64,000 nt of DNA, taken from positions 186,001 through 250,000 of the forward strand of contig JADJPR010000002.1 of NCBI GenBank assembly GCA_016713135.1. The letters run 5' to 3'. The notes under the pieces were generated by a model. That model was given only the letters and a program-made list of their open reading frames with translations, searched no databases and had not been told where the DNA came from. This DNA is from Rhodanobacteraceae bacterium. Lineage in GTDB: Bacteria > Pseudomonadota > Gammaproteobacteria > Xanthomonadales > SZUA-5. Each line of letters opens with the position of its first letter. Position 1 is the stretch's first letter. Below are positions 18,786 to 26,884 of this stretch, one piece after another. The translations under genes and the position numbers were made by a program.

Positions 18786-19226
18786 ATGACCGCCAGCATC
18801 CACACGAGCACCGCACCGAAGCCCGTCGGCCACTATCCGCATGCACGGCGGGTGGGCGATCTGCTGTTCCTGTCCGGCATCGGCCCGCGCTCGCCTGAGG
18901 ACAACTCGATCCCGGGCAATGTGCACGATGCCGGCGGCGCATTGGTCGAGTACGACATCGCCGCGCAGTGCCATTCGGTGTTCGCCAACGTGCGTGCGGT
19001 GCTGGAAGCCTGTGGCGCGCAATGGTCGGATCTGGTCGACGTGACCGTCTACCTCACCGACATGGCGCGCGACTTCAAGGTCTACAACCGGATCTGGGCC
19101 GAGTATTTCCCTGACCCGGAGCAGGCGCCTTGCCGCACCACGCTGGGCATCAGCGCCCTGCCGACGCCGATCGCCATCGAACTCAAGTGCGTTGCGCAGG
19201 CGCCGGCGGTACGCGCGGGTCTGTGA
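18786..19226 (+). CDS. RidA/YjgF-family protein, probable 2-aminomuconate deaminase
   Basis: The 146-residue RidA-fold protein has DLLFLSGIGPRSPEDNSIPG near the N-terminus and the conserved C-terminal PCRTTLGISALP with the Arg that binds substrate carboxylate. In this setting, after a semialdehyde dehydrogenase and before 3-hydroxyanthranilate dioxygenase, 2-aminomuconate deaminase is the natural reading. General RidA enamine deaminase is the alternative. ATG 18786 is preferred; an in-frame ATG at 18729 lies in the loop of hairpin C and would add unrelated residues. Confidence 0.8.
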   Translation: MTASIHTSTAPKPVGHYPHARRVGDLLFLSGIGPRSPEDNSIPGNVHDAGGALVEYDIAAQCHSVFANVRAVLEACGAQWSDLVDVTVYLTDMARDFKVYNRIWAEYFPDPEQAPCRTTLGISALPTPIAIELKCVAQAPAVRAGL

Positions 19227-19272
19227 CCCACGAGCCCGATCCACTCATCGAACCAACCCCGGGACGAATCCC

Positions 19273-19791
19273 ATGTGGCCATCCCCGATCAACCTCAACG
19301 CCTGGATCGACGAGCACCGCCATTTGCTCAAGCCGCCGGTGGCGAACAAGTGCATCGAGCAGGGCGACTTCATCGTGATGATCGTCGGTGGGCCGAACGC
19401 GCGCACCGACTACCATGTCGAGGACGGCCCGGAGTTCTTCTACCAGCTCGAAGGCGAGATGGTGCTGAAGATCCAGCACGAGGGTCGCGCCCAGGATGTG
19501 CCGATCCGCGCCGGCCAGATCTATTACCTGCCGCCACGAGTCCCGCACTCGCCGCAGCGCATGGCTGGTTCAATTGGCCTCGTCATCGAACGCAAGCGCC
19601 TGGCGCATGAACTCGACGGCCTGCTGTGGTATTGCGAACGCTGCAACCACAAGCTGTACGAGGAATTCTTCGCACTGGAGAACATCGAAACCCAGTTCGG
19701 TGCCGTATTCGACCGCTTCTACTCGTCCACCGAAAAGCGCACCTGCAGCGCGTGCGGGTATTTGAATCCGGCGCCGGGGCGATACGGGTGA
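19273..19791 (+). CDS. 3-hydroxyanthranilate 3,4-dioxygenase
   Basis: The enzyme opens the ring of 3-hydroxyanthranilate to the semialdehyde that cyclises to quinolinate or is decarboxylated for catabolism. The 172-residue cupin has the expected iron ligands H48, E54 and H92, and substrate arginines R44 and R96. It also carries the bacterial-type C-terminal rubredoxin-like site with four cysteines (C121, C124, C158, C161). Symbols used elsewhere are nbaC or haaO. It lies 46 bp after the deaminase gene; this is the one spacer in the cluster without a hairpin. nadC at 25113 could use its product for NAD synthesis. Confidence 0.95.
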   Translation: MWPSPINLNAWIDEHRHLLKPPVANKCIEQGDFIVMIVGGPNARTDYHVEDGPEFFYQLEGEMVLKIQHEGRAQDVPIRAGQIYYLPPRVPHSPQRMAGSIGLVIERKRLAHELDGLLWYCERCNHKLYEEFFALENIETQFGAVFDRFYSSTEKRTCSACGYLNPAPGRYG

Positions 19792-19794
19792 AGC

Positions 19795-19906
19795 GGTGTT
19801 GGTTGCTGGTGTTGGTGTTGGAAAAGGCAACGCAGCGGCGCTCTGGGATATCAGCCTGTCCGCGAGCGAAGTACCACGAGTCCTTCCAACACCAACAACT
19901 AACACC
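19795..19906 (+). repeat. Spacer hairpin D: GGTGTTGGT repeat arms
   Basis: Left arm 19795-19815 and right arm 19886-19906 pair at 19 of 21 positions. Further GTGTTGG units extend both arms. It begins three bases after the dioxygenase stop, so it could act as a transcript end or mRNA-stabilising fold. It has no U-run. Confidence 0.85.
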
Positions 19907-19978
19907 AACACCTGACACCGCATCAACGGCTCAGGCGCTAGCATCCCCAATCCCGTCACCCTCCACGAGGATCGCCCC

Positions 19979-20551
19979 ATGGCCATCGAACTCCCCGCCC
20001 TGCCCTACGCCCGCGACGCGCTGGTGCCGCATATCTCGCCGGAAACCATCGATTTCCACTACAGCAAGCACCATCAGGCCTACGTCACCAACCTGAACAA
20101 CCTGATCAAGGGCACCGCGCACGAGAACCAGAGCCTGGAAGAGATCGTGCGTTCGTCCTCCGGCGGCGTGTTCAACAATGCGGCCCAGGTGTGGAACCAC
20201 AGTTTCTACTGGAACTGCCTGAAGCCGAACGGCGGCGGCGCCCCGACGGGCGCGTTGACAGCGGCCATCGACGCTGGCAGCTTCGACAGGTTCAAGGAAG
20301 AGTTCACCAAGACCGCGATCGGCACCTTCGGCTCCGGCTGGGCCTGGCTGGTGCAGCGCGCCGACGGTTCGCTGGCGCTGGCCAGCACCAGCAACGCCGC
20401 CACCCCGCTGACCGGCGACGACAAGCCGCTGCTGACCTGCGATGTGTGGGAACACGCCTACTACATCGACTACCGCAACCTGCGCGCGAAGTACGTCGAG
20501 GCCTTCTGGAACCTGGTCAACTGGGATTTCGTCTCGGCGCAGATGCGCTGA
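19979..20551 (+). CDS. sodB: Iron superoxide dismutase
   Basis: The 190-residue Fe/Mn-family superoxide dismutase has metal ligands H27, H74, D155 and H159, the last two in DVWEHAYYIDYRN. The FNNAAQVWNHSFYWNC segment, with Gln70 in the N-terminal domain, is the Fe-type pattern. It removes superoxide in the cytoplasm. AGG about eight bases before the ATG supports the start. It follows hairpin D, which probably separates it from the catabolic genes. Confidence 0.95.
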   Translation: MAIELPALPYARDALVPHISPETIDFHYSKHHQAYVTNLNNLIKGTAHENQSLEEIVRSSSGGVFNNAAQVWNHSFYWNCLKPNGGGAPTGALTAAIDAGSFDRFKEEFTKTAIGTFGSGWAWLVQRADGSLALASTSNAATPLTGDDKPLLTCDVWEHAYYIDYRNLRAKYVEAFWNLVNWDFVSAQMR

Positions 20552-20566
20552 TCGATGCTTCGCGGA

Positions 20567-20600
20567 GCCCGGAGTGCGCGCCCTGGCGCGTTCTCCGGGT
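20567..20600 (+). repeat. REP-like palindrome (CCCGGAG...CTCCGGG)
   Basis: Arms CCCGGAG (20568-20574) and CTCCGGG (20593-20599) enclose a GCGCG inner stem, between the convergent sodB and purK. The same consensus occurs twice at 33566-33648, so this is a dispersed family. Confidence 0.75.
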
Positions 20601-20630
20601 ACTTTCGAGGCAGCTGCGCCGTACACCGGC

Positions 20631-21755
20631 CTACGTCAGACGCGCCAGCGCCGGCTCGATCTGTGCCTGCCGCCCGAGCAACTCGGCGGCCAGCTTGAGC
20701 CGCCGTCGCAACTCCGCCGTGTCGCCCGCAGTGATCGTTGCGTGGCCCACCTTGCGCCCGGCGCGTGCCGACTTTCCGTAGTCGTGCCAGTGCAGTCCCG
20801 GCACCGTGAGTGCCCGGTTGCGGTCGGGCAACTCGCCGATCCAGTTCAGCATGCAGGACACCCCGCGCGGCGTGGTGTCGCCCAGCGGCAGGCCGGCCAC
20901 CGCGCGGATGTGGTTCTCGAATTGGCTCGTCACCGCGCCTTCGATGGTCCAATGGCCGCTGTTGTGCACCCGCGGCGCCATCTCGTTGGCCAGCAGCTGT
21001 CCGTCCACTTCGAAGAACTCGATCGCGAAGGCGCCGACATAGTCCAGCGCCTCGGCCAGTCGTGCGGCGCAAGACTCGGCGGCCGCGACCAGCTCGGGCC
21101 CGACCCGGGCCGGTGCCAGCGTCACCGAGAGCACGCCATTGACGTGGATGTTCTCCACCAGCGGGTAACAGCGCAGTTCGCCGTCCTGCGAGCGCACGGC
21201 CACGATCGACAGCTCGCGCTGGAAACCGATGCGGGTCTCCAGCACGCAGGGCGCCTGACCCAGCCGGGTGTAGGCGTCCTCCAGCAGCGACGCGTCGGCG
21301 ACGCTGATCTGGCCCTTGCCGTCATAGCCGAAGCGACGCGTCTTCAGGATCGCCGGGAAGCTGACCGATGCCATCGCCGCCGGGATCTGGCTGGCGTCGT
21401 CGATGATCGCGAACGGCGCCACGCCGGTGCCGATGCGCGCGAACAGCGCCTTCTCCGAGCCGCGGTCCTGGGCCGTCGCCAGCGACAGCGGGTTCGGGCG
21501 CACCGGACGAACGGCCGCCAGTTCGCGCAGCGCCGGGGCCGAGACGTTCTCGAAATCAAAGGTGATCGCGGCGCAGACATCGGCAAAACGATGCAGCGCA
21601 GCGAGGTCGTCGAAAGCCGCCACTTCCAGCGGCGCCACCTCGCCGGAGCAGGCGTCCACCGCCGGATCCAGCGCATGCACGCGCACGCCGAGCGGCGCTG
21701 CGGCCAGCGCCATCATGCGCGCCAGTTGGCCGCCGCCAATGACGCCTATTCGCAT
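20631..21755 (-). CDS. purK: 5-(carboxyamino)imidazole ribonucleotide synthase
   Basis: PurK carboxylates aminoimidazole ribonucleotide with ATP and bicarbonate in purine synthesis. The 374-residue ATP-grasp protein has the N-terminal GVIGGGQLARMMALAA, ATP-grasp motifs KTRRFGYDGKGQ and EFFEVDGQLLANEMAPRVHN, and the SQFENHIRA region. It is downstream of purE and overlaps it by ten bases. Confidence 0.95.
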   Translation of the reverse strand: MRIGVIGGGQLARMMALAAAPLGVRVHALDPAVDACSGEVAPLEVAAFDDLAALHRFADVCAAITFDFENVSAPALRELAAVRPVRPNPLSLATAQDRGSEKALFARIGTGVAPFAIIDDASQIPAAMASVSFPAILKTRRFGYDGKGQISVADASLLEDAYTRLGQAPCVLETRIGFQRELSIVAVRSQDGELRCYPLVENIHVNGVLSVTLAPARVGPELVAAAESCAARLAEALDYVGAFAIEFFEVDGQLLANEMAPRVHNSGHWTIEGAVTSQFENHIRAVAGLPLGDTTPRGVSCMLNWIGELPDRNRALTVPGLHWHDYGKSARAGRKVGHATITAGDTAELRRRLKLAAELLGRQAQIEPALARLT

Positions 21756-22255
21756 GCCGGCCGCCGCGGATCGGGCTCAGCGAGCACGCGTTCGGTCTGC
21801 GCCTGGCGCAGCGCATTAAGGCGTGCGGCGAGTGGCGGATTGGTCAGCGCGAGGATCGCCGCCGCCGCCAGCGCCGCGTTCTTGGCGCCGGCCTGGCCGA
21901 TCGCCAGGGTGAGCACCGGGATGCCAGCCGGCATCTGCACGATCGACAGCAGCGAGTCCATGCCGTTGAGCGCCCGCGACTGCACCGGCACGCCGAGCAC
22001 CGGCAGCCAGGTCTTGGCCGCCAGCATGCCCGGCAGGTGCGCGGCGCCGCCGGCGCCGGCGATGATCACGCGGATACCACGCTCCTCGGCTTCTTCGGCG
22101 TAGCTGAACAGAAGATCGGGCGTGCGATGCGCCGACACCACCCGCACCTCGTGCGGAATGCGCAGTTCATCCAGCAGTTCTGCAGCAGCGGACATGGTTT
22201 CCCAGTCCGAGCGCGAGCCCATCACCACACCCACCTGCGGCAAGATCGGTTCCAC
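21746..22255 (-). CDS. purE: N5-carboxyaminoimidazole ribonucleotide mutase
   Basis: PurE moves the carboxyl group of PurK's product to give CAIR. The 169-residue class I PurE has GVVMGSRSDWETM, SAHRTPD and GAGGAAHLPGM, all active-site segments. The start is GTG at 22255. It overlaps purK by ten bases, so translation is coupled. Confidence 0.96.
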   Translation of the reverse strand: MEPILPQVGVVMGSRSDWETMSAAAELLDELRIPHEVRVVSAHRTPDLLFSYAEEAEERGIRVIIAGAGGAAHLPGMLAAKTWLPVLGVPVQSRALNGMDSLLSIVQMPAGIPVLTLAIGQAGAKNAALAAAAILALTNPPLAARLNALRQAQTERVLAEPDPRRPACE

Positions 22256-22322
22256 GGTCGCTTCTGGAGATAGCCGGGGGAGCGCGCTATGTTAGCGGTC
22301 CTGTCGCAACGCACCAAACCCG

Positions 22323-22595
22323 ATGGCCATCGACCGGCGCCTGCTCGAGATTCTGTGCTGTCCTGTGTCAAGGCGCCCCCTGCGCCTGATGCGGCAGGAT
22401 CAGCTGACCTGGCTGAACGGTGAGGTCGCCCGCGGCAGCGTGCTGGATGTCCAGGGTCGCCCGGTCGCCGAGCCGCTGCAATCCGGGCTGATCACTGACG
22501 ATGCCAAGGTGGTGTACCGCGTCGAGGACGACATTCCGGTCCTACTACCAGAGGATGGTATCGGCACCACGCAGTTCAGCGGGTTCCCCAACTGA
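22323..22595 (+). CDS. Trm112-like small protein
   Basis: The 90-residue Trm112/YcaR family protein has the usual MAIDRRLLEILCCPVSRRPL opening and ends VVYRVEDDIPVLLPEDG. Family members stabilise methyltransferases in eukaryotes and archaea; the bacterial role is poorly defined. Only one Cys pair (CC) is present, so a full four-Cys zinc site is absent. It precedes the DUF1631 gene on the same strand. Confidence 0.85.
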   Translation: MAIDRRLLEILCCPVSRRPLRLMRQDQLTWLNGEVARGSVLDVQGRPVAEPLQSGLITDDAKVVYRVEDDIPVLLPEDGIGTTQFSGFPN

Positions 22596-22653
22596 GGCTT
22601 GAGTAAACTGTGACGTAGTTCCAGATTTCTACTCTTGGCAACAACGAGGACAG

Positions 22654-25107
22654 ATGCATGAGTTACCCTGCGCCTCGAGACATCAGGCTTCCCGGGAACC
22701 GGCAGCCTCATCCAGGGGGATGCACGTGACCAACGGCACCGACAACAAGGTGGTCGACCTGCAGCAGCGCCAGGCCGCCCAGACACAGCAGTTCGACCGC
22801 GTCGGCGATCTGATCAAGACCTGTCGCGGCATCGCACAGAAGCGCCTTGCGCTGCTGGTCGGCGCATTGTTCGACAGTGTCGACGACACCCTGTTCGATC
22901 TGGCTGAAAAGGCCGAAAACAACACCATCCAGACGCGCTATTTCGATGGCATGCGCGAGGTGCGCAAGAAGCGCCAGCTGGTCGAACGCCTGTTCCAGGA
23001 GCAACTGACCCGCGAGTTCGGCAACCTGGGTTCGGGCGCGCGCCCGAGCGAAAGCGCTCCCGCCCCGGCCGCGCCCTCAGGGCTGGCCCTGCTGGAGGAC
23101 AAGGAACTCGAAGAATCGCTGGCGGTGTCGGCGATGGTGGGCAAGGCGAACAATCGCCTCGCGCAGCAGCTCTACGCCCTGGAACAGCGGATGTCGGTGC
23201 TCGCTGGCGGCAACAAGGTGGACGAAAGCAACAACCCACTGTCGCCGCGCTGCCTGTGCGTGACTTTCCAGTCCACTCAGGGCGAGCTGGATGTCGACCT
23301 CAACGTCAAGCTGCTGATCCTCAAGTTGTTCGACAAGCATGTCATGGGCAACCTTGACGTGCTCTACGACGAAATCAATCAGCTGCTGATTCACGCGGGT
23401 GTGCTGCCGCAGCTCAAGTTCCCCCTGCAATCATCGGCGCCGCGACGCGCACCGGTGCCGCAGGGCATGGCTGCACCCGCGGACTTGCCGGTGGCCGCCG
23501 CCGGCGATGAGCCAGCGCCCGCCCAGAACGTGTACTCGGCTGCAGCCTATGCCGAGGCGGAGCTGCAGATCGAGCTCTACAACACGGTGCGTTCGCTGCT
23601 GGCCTCGCGCCGGGCGATCACCCCGGGCATGCCGGGAGCGACAGGACCGGCGACCGGCGGACAACCCTTCGCAACCCACGATCTGGTCAGCGCGCTCAGC
23701 ATCCTGCAAAGCCAGGCGATGGCCTTCCCGTCCCAGCACCACCTGGGTCCGATGATGTCGGTGCTCCCGACGGCACAGATCAAGGAGGATCTGGTCGGCC
23801 ACCTCAAGCGGCTCAACAGCGGGAGCGAGAAGCATCGTGTTGCCGAGGTGGACGAGGACACCATCGACCTCGTCAGCATGTTGTTCGAATTCATCCTGCA
23901 GGATCGCAATCTGCCGGCCGAGATCCAGGCCCTGCTGGCGCGCCTGCAGATTCCGTATCTGAAATGCGCAATCCTCGACAAGGCGCTATTCGCGCGCAAG
24001 GAACATCCCGCGCGCCAGTTACTCGACGAGTTGGCGCAGTCAGGCCTGGCCTGGAGCGAGGAAAGCGACAAGGACGGCCGCTTCTACGAAAAGGTCAAGA
24101 GTGTCGTCGAGCAGTTGCTGAAGGACTTCAGCGACGATGTACAGATCTTCGATCGCCTGCTGAAGGACTTCCGCGAGTTCATCAGCTCTTCGCGCAAGCG
24201 CGCGGAGGTGGCCGAACTGCGTGCAGCCGAGGCTGCGCGCGGCCGCGAACGCCTGCAAGGCGCGCGCAAGACCGCCGCACGCGAGATCCTGTCGCGCATC
24301 GAGGGCCGTCGATTGCCCGAAGTGATCCGCCACATCCTGACCCGGCCCTGGGCCAATGTGCTGGTCCTGACCATCCTGCGCCAGGGCGAAGGTTCGCACC
24401 CCTGGAAGACCTCGCTGCGCGTAGCCGACGAACTCGTCTGGGCGGCGCAGGACAAGTCCAGTGACGCGGATCGCGGCCGGCTGCGCGCCTTGGTGCCGGA
24501 GCTGGAAAAGGCTCTGCGGCAGGGTCTGGCGATGGTGGCCTACCACGACAACGATGTGCGCCAACTGCTTGGCGACCTCAACGCCTTCTTTGCGCTCCAG
24601 CTGGATCCGGACAGCCAACGCCCGGGCGACGCAGCCGACTTGGCTGACGCGGCACCGCCGGGTGGATCGGGGGGTGAGCTTGCCCGTGGACCCGGCGATC
24701 CAGCAACCGGCGTGGAAGAGAACTTCGTCGACGAACTGGCGCGCCAGCCGGAGAGCAGCGAGGCAGTCGTCGATCCGGAATCGGAAATCAAGGATCAGTT
24801 CTACGAGCTGGCGCGCTCGATCAAGGTCGGAACCTGGATTGAGTTCCGTCATGCCGAAGGGCGCGGCGAACGCGCCAAGCTGTCGTGGATCAGCCCGATC
24901 AGCAACAAGTACCTGTTCGTCAACCGCAAGGGCCTGAAGGTCGCGGACAAGACCCTGTGGGCCCTCGCATCCGAGTTGCGCCATGGCCAGGCGATGCTGC
25001 TCGACGACGTGCCCCTGTTCGACCGCGCACTGGATGCGATTGTCGAACGCCTGAAGACCTCGGTCAGCCAGGGCCCAGACGGCGCAGCCTTGCCGGAGTC
25101 GACCTGA
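22654..25107 (+). CDS. DUF1631 family protein
   Basis: The 817-residue soluble protein of the DUF1631 family is largely helical, starting with FDRVGDLIKTCRGIAQKRL. The C-terminal part (GTWIEFRHAEGRGERAKLSW, then NKYLFVNRKGLKV) resembles a PilZ-like small beta-domain, which would suggest second-messenger binding; this is an inference. The function is unknown. The start is uncertain: ATG 22654 has a close GAGGA, and ATG 22720 (MHVTNGTDNKVVDLQQRQ) begins nearer the conserved region. It ends five bases before nadC, so they are probably co-transcribed. Confidence 0.8.
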   Translation: MHELPCASRHQASREPAASSRGMHVTNGTDNKVVDLQQRQAAQTQQFDRVGDLIKTCRGIAQKRLALLVGALFDSVDDTLFDLAEKAENNTIQTRYFDGMREVRKKRQLVERLFQEQLTREFGNLGSGARPSESAPAPAAPSGLALLEDKELEESLAVSAMVGKANNRLAQQLYALEQRMSVLAGGNKVDESNNPLSPRCLCVTFQSTQGELDVDLNVKLLILKLFDKHVMGNLDVLYDEINQLLIHAGVLPQLKFPLQSSAPRRAPVPQGMAAPADLPVAAAGDEPAPAQNVYSAAAYAEAELQIELYNTVRSLLASRRAITPGMPGATGPATGGQPFATHDLVSALSILQSQAMAFPSQHHLGPMMSVLPTAQIKEDLVGHLKRLNSGSEKHRVAEVDEDTIDLVSMLFEFILQDRNLPAEIQALLARLQIPYLKCAILDKALFARKEHPARQLLDELAQSGLAWSEESDKDGRFYEKVKSVVEQLLKDFSDDVQIFDRLLKDFREFISSSRKRAEVAELRAAEAARGRERLQGARKTAAREILSRIEGRRLPEVIRHILTRPWANVLVLTILRQGEGSHPWKTSLRVADELVWAAQDKSSDADRGRLRALVPELEKALRQGLAMVAYHDNDVRQLLGDLNAFFALQLDPDSQRPGDAADLADAAPPGGSGGELARGPGDPATGVEENFVDELARQPESSEAVVDPESEIKDQFYELARSIKVGTWIEFRHAEGRGERAKLSWISPISNKYLFVNRKGLKVADKTLWALASELRHGQAMLLDDVPLFDRALDAIVERLKTSVSQGPDGAALPEST

Positions 25108-25112
25108 TCGAC

Positions 25113-25991
25113 ATGGGCGATGCGCAACTGCCGCGGCGGCCGCTGACCGTCGGTGCACCGGCGGCGGATATCGTCGCGCGCGATGTTGCGCGCGCGCTCG
25201 CTGAGGACATCGGGAGCGGTGACGCCAGTGCGGCGTTGATTGCGACCGGCACGCGCGGTTGCGCGGAGGTGGTCGCGCGCGAAGCCATGGTGCTTGCCGG
25301 CAGCGCCTGGTTCGATGCCTGCCTGCGAATGCTCGACCCCGATGCCCGCATCGACTGGCGCCACCACGATGGCGACCATCTCGCCGCCGGTGAAGTGCTG
25401 TGTGAAATCGAAGCCGAAGCGCGCGCCCTGCTCAGCGGCGAGCGCAGCGCACTCAATTTTCTGCAGACCTTGTCCGGCACCGCCACCACGACGGCCGCCT
25501 ACGTGGCGCTGACCGCGGGCAGCAACACCCGCCTGCTCGACACGCGCAAGACCTTGCCGGGCCTGCGCTATGCACAGAAGTACGCAGTGCGCGTGGGCGG
25601 CGCACAGAATCACCGGCTAGGTCTCTACGACGCCGTGCTGATCAAGGAGAACCACATCATCGCCGCCGGGGGAATCGGCGCCGCGATCCGCCGCGCGCGC
25701 GAGCTGTCGCCGTCGCTGGAAGTGGAGATCGAGGTCGAGAGCCTGGCCGAGTACCGTGAAGCGCTGGCGGCAGGGCCCGACCGGATCATGCTCGATGAGC
25801 TGGTACCGGACGAGTTACGCCAGGCTATCGCCGAACGCGTTCCCGGCGTGGAACTGGAGCTCTCGGGCGGCGTGGAGCACGCGCGCCTGGCCGAACTGTG
25901 CCAGCTGGGCGTCGACTACATCTCGATTGGCGCGCTGACCAAGCACCTGCGCGCCATCGACCTGTCGCTGCGCTGGCGCAAGCGTGGCTGA
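25113..25991 (+). CDS. nadC: Nicotinate-nucleotide diphosphorylase (carboxylating)
   Basis: NadC converts quinolinate and PRPP to nicotinate mononucleotide in NAD synthesis. The 292-residue product has LDTRKTLPGLRYAQKYAV, RVGGAQNHRLGLYDAVLIKE, DRIMLDEL, LELSGGVE and SIGALTKH, the standard PRPP and quinolinate sites. ATG 25113 follows the DUF1631 stop by five bases. The 3-hydroxyanthranilate dioxygenase about 5 kb upstream could supply quinolinate. Confidence 0.96.
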   Translation: MGDAQLPRRPLTVGAPAADIVARDVARALAEDIGSGDASAALIATGTRGCAEVVAREAMVLAGSAWFDACLRMLDPDARIDWRHHDGDHLAAGEVLCEIEAEARALLSGERSALNFLQTLSGTATTTAAYVALTAGSNTRLLDTRKTLPGLRYAQKYAVRVGGAQNHRLGLYDAVLIKENHIIAAGGIGAAIRRARELSPSLEVEIEVESLAEYREALAAGPDRIMLDELVPDELRQAIAERVPGVELELSGGVEHARLAELCQLGVDYISIGALTKHLRAIDLSLRWRKRG

Positions 25992-26028
25992 CCCCGCGCC
26001 GGGCGCGAGCCCAAGAGCGCGGCAAAGA

Positions 26029-26844
26029 TCAGAACACGCCCGCCATGCGCGCCACGAGGACGCCCAGCGTCAATGCGGCAACGATGAGGAAGCCCCACAT
26101 GAGCCCGGTGCGACTGCTGCTGGCGGCCTGCTTGGGCGCAACTGGCGCCACGGCTGGCGCTTCGTTGCGCGCACCCTGCTGACCCATTTCCTGGCCCGGG
26201 GCGAGCAACAGGAACCGGATGGTGTCGAGACGCAGCTCGTCGCCCGCTTTCATCAGCTGGCGCGTGATGCGACGGTCATTGACGTAGGTTCCGTTCGACG
26301 AACCCAGGTCTTCGACCATCACGCCATCCGGAGTGACGCGCAATTCGGCATGCCGGCGCGAGACCTCCTCGGACGGGATCGAGATCTCGCACTCGCTCTG
26401 GCGGCCGATCACGGCGCTGTTGGTCACCGGGAAGATCTTGCCGAAGGTGACGCCGGAGACGCCACGCAGCACGAACTTCGGCAGCGCCATGCGCACCTTG
26501 GTGCGGCCATCGTCATCCACCTCCGGTTCGCGTGGGCGCGGCGGCGGCGCACTCGACGCCTTTTCCACCGCCACTGCACGGGCCCGCACGCTGCCGAAAG
26601 TGACCAGATCACCCGGTTTCACGTCGGTGCTGGCCGTGACCGGCTTGCCATTCACGGTGACCGCGTTTTCGGGATGCAGCGCGCTGATCTTCGCGCCGAC
26701 ACCCGCGAATTCGATCTCTGCGTGGCGCGGCGCGATTCCTGGCGTGAGCAGCACGATGTCCACGTCGGATGCGCTGCCCAGCACGGCGCGACCGGAATCA
26801 AGCTCCACCGGTGCATGCTCGCCATTCGGAAAAAGTAACTTCAT
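26029..26844 (-). CDS. Double-FHA protein with C-terminal membrane anchor
   Basis: Two forkhead-associated domains occupy about 1-95 and 115-220 of 271 residues. The second has the complete phosphothreonine pocket (VIGRQSECEI, SRRHAEL, SSNGTYVNDR). The first lacks the usual G-R and S-x-x-H (LGSASDVDI, PRHAEI) and may not bind phosphopeptide. A hydrophobic helix (GLMWGFLIVAALTLGVLVA) near the C-terminus makes it a tail-anchored inner-membrane protein. It lies 40 bp downstream of a Ser/Thr kinase gene on the same strand, a likely phospho-partner. Confidence 0.88.
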   Translation of the reverse strand: MKLLFPNGEHAPVELDSGRAVLGSASDVDIVLLTPGIAPRHAEIEFAGVGAKISALHPENAVTVNGKPVTASTDVKPGDLVTFGSVRARAVAVEKASSAPPPRPREPEVDDDGRTKVRMALPKFVLRGVSGVTFGKIFPVTNSAVIGRQSECEISIPSEEVSRRHAELRVTPDGVMVEDLGSSNGTYVNDRRITRQLMKAGDELRLDTIRFLLLAPGQEMGQQGARNEAPAVAPVAPKQAASSSRTGLMWGFLIVAALTLGVLVARMAGVF

Positions 26845-26884
26845 TCGTCCCCCAGGATGTGTCCGATAGGGCCGCGGCGATGCG

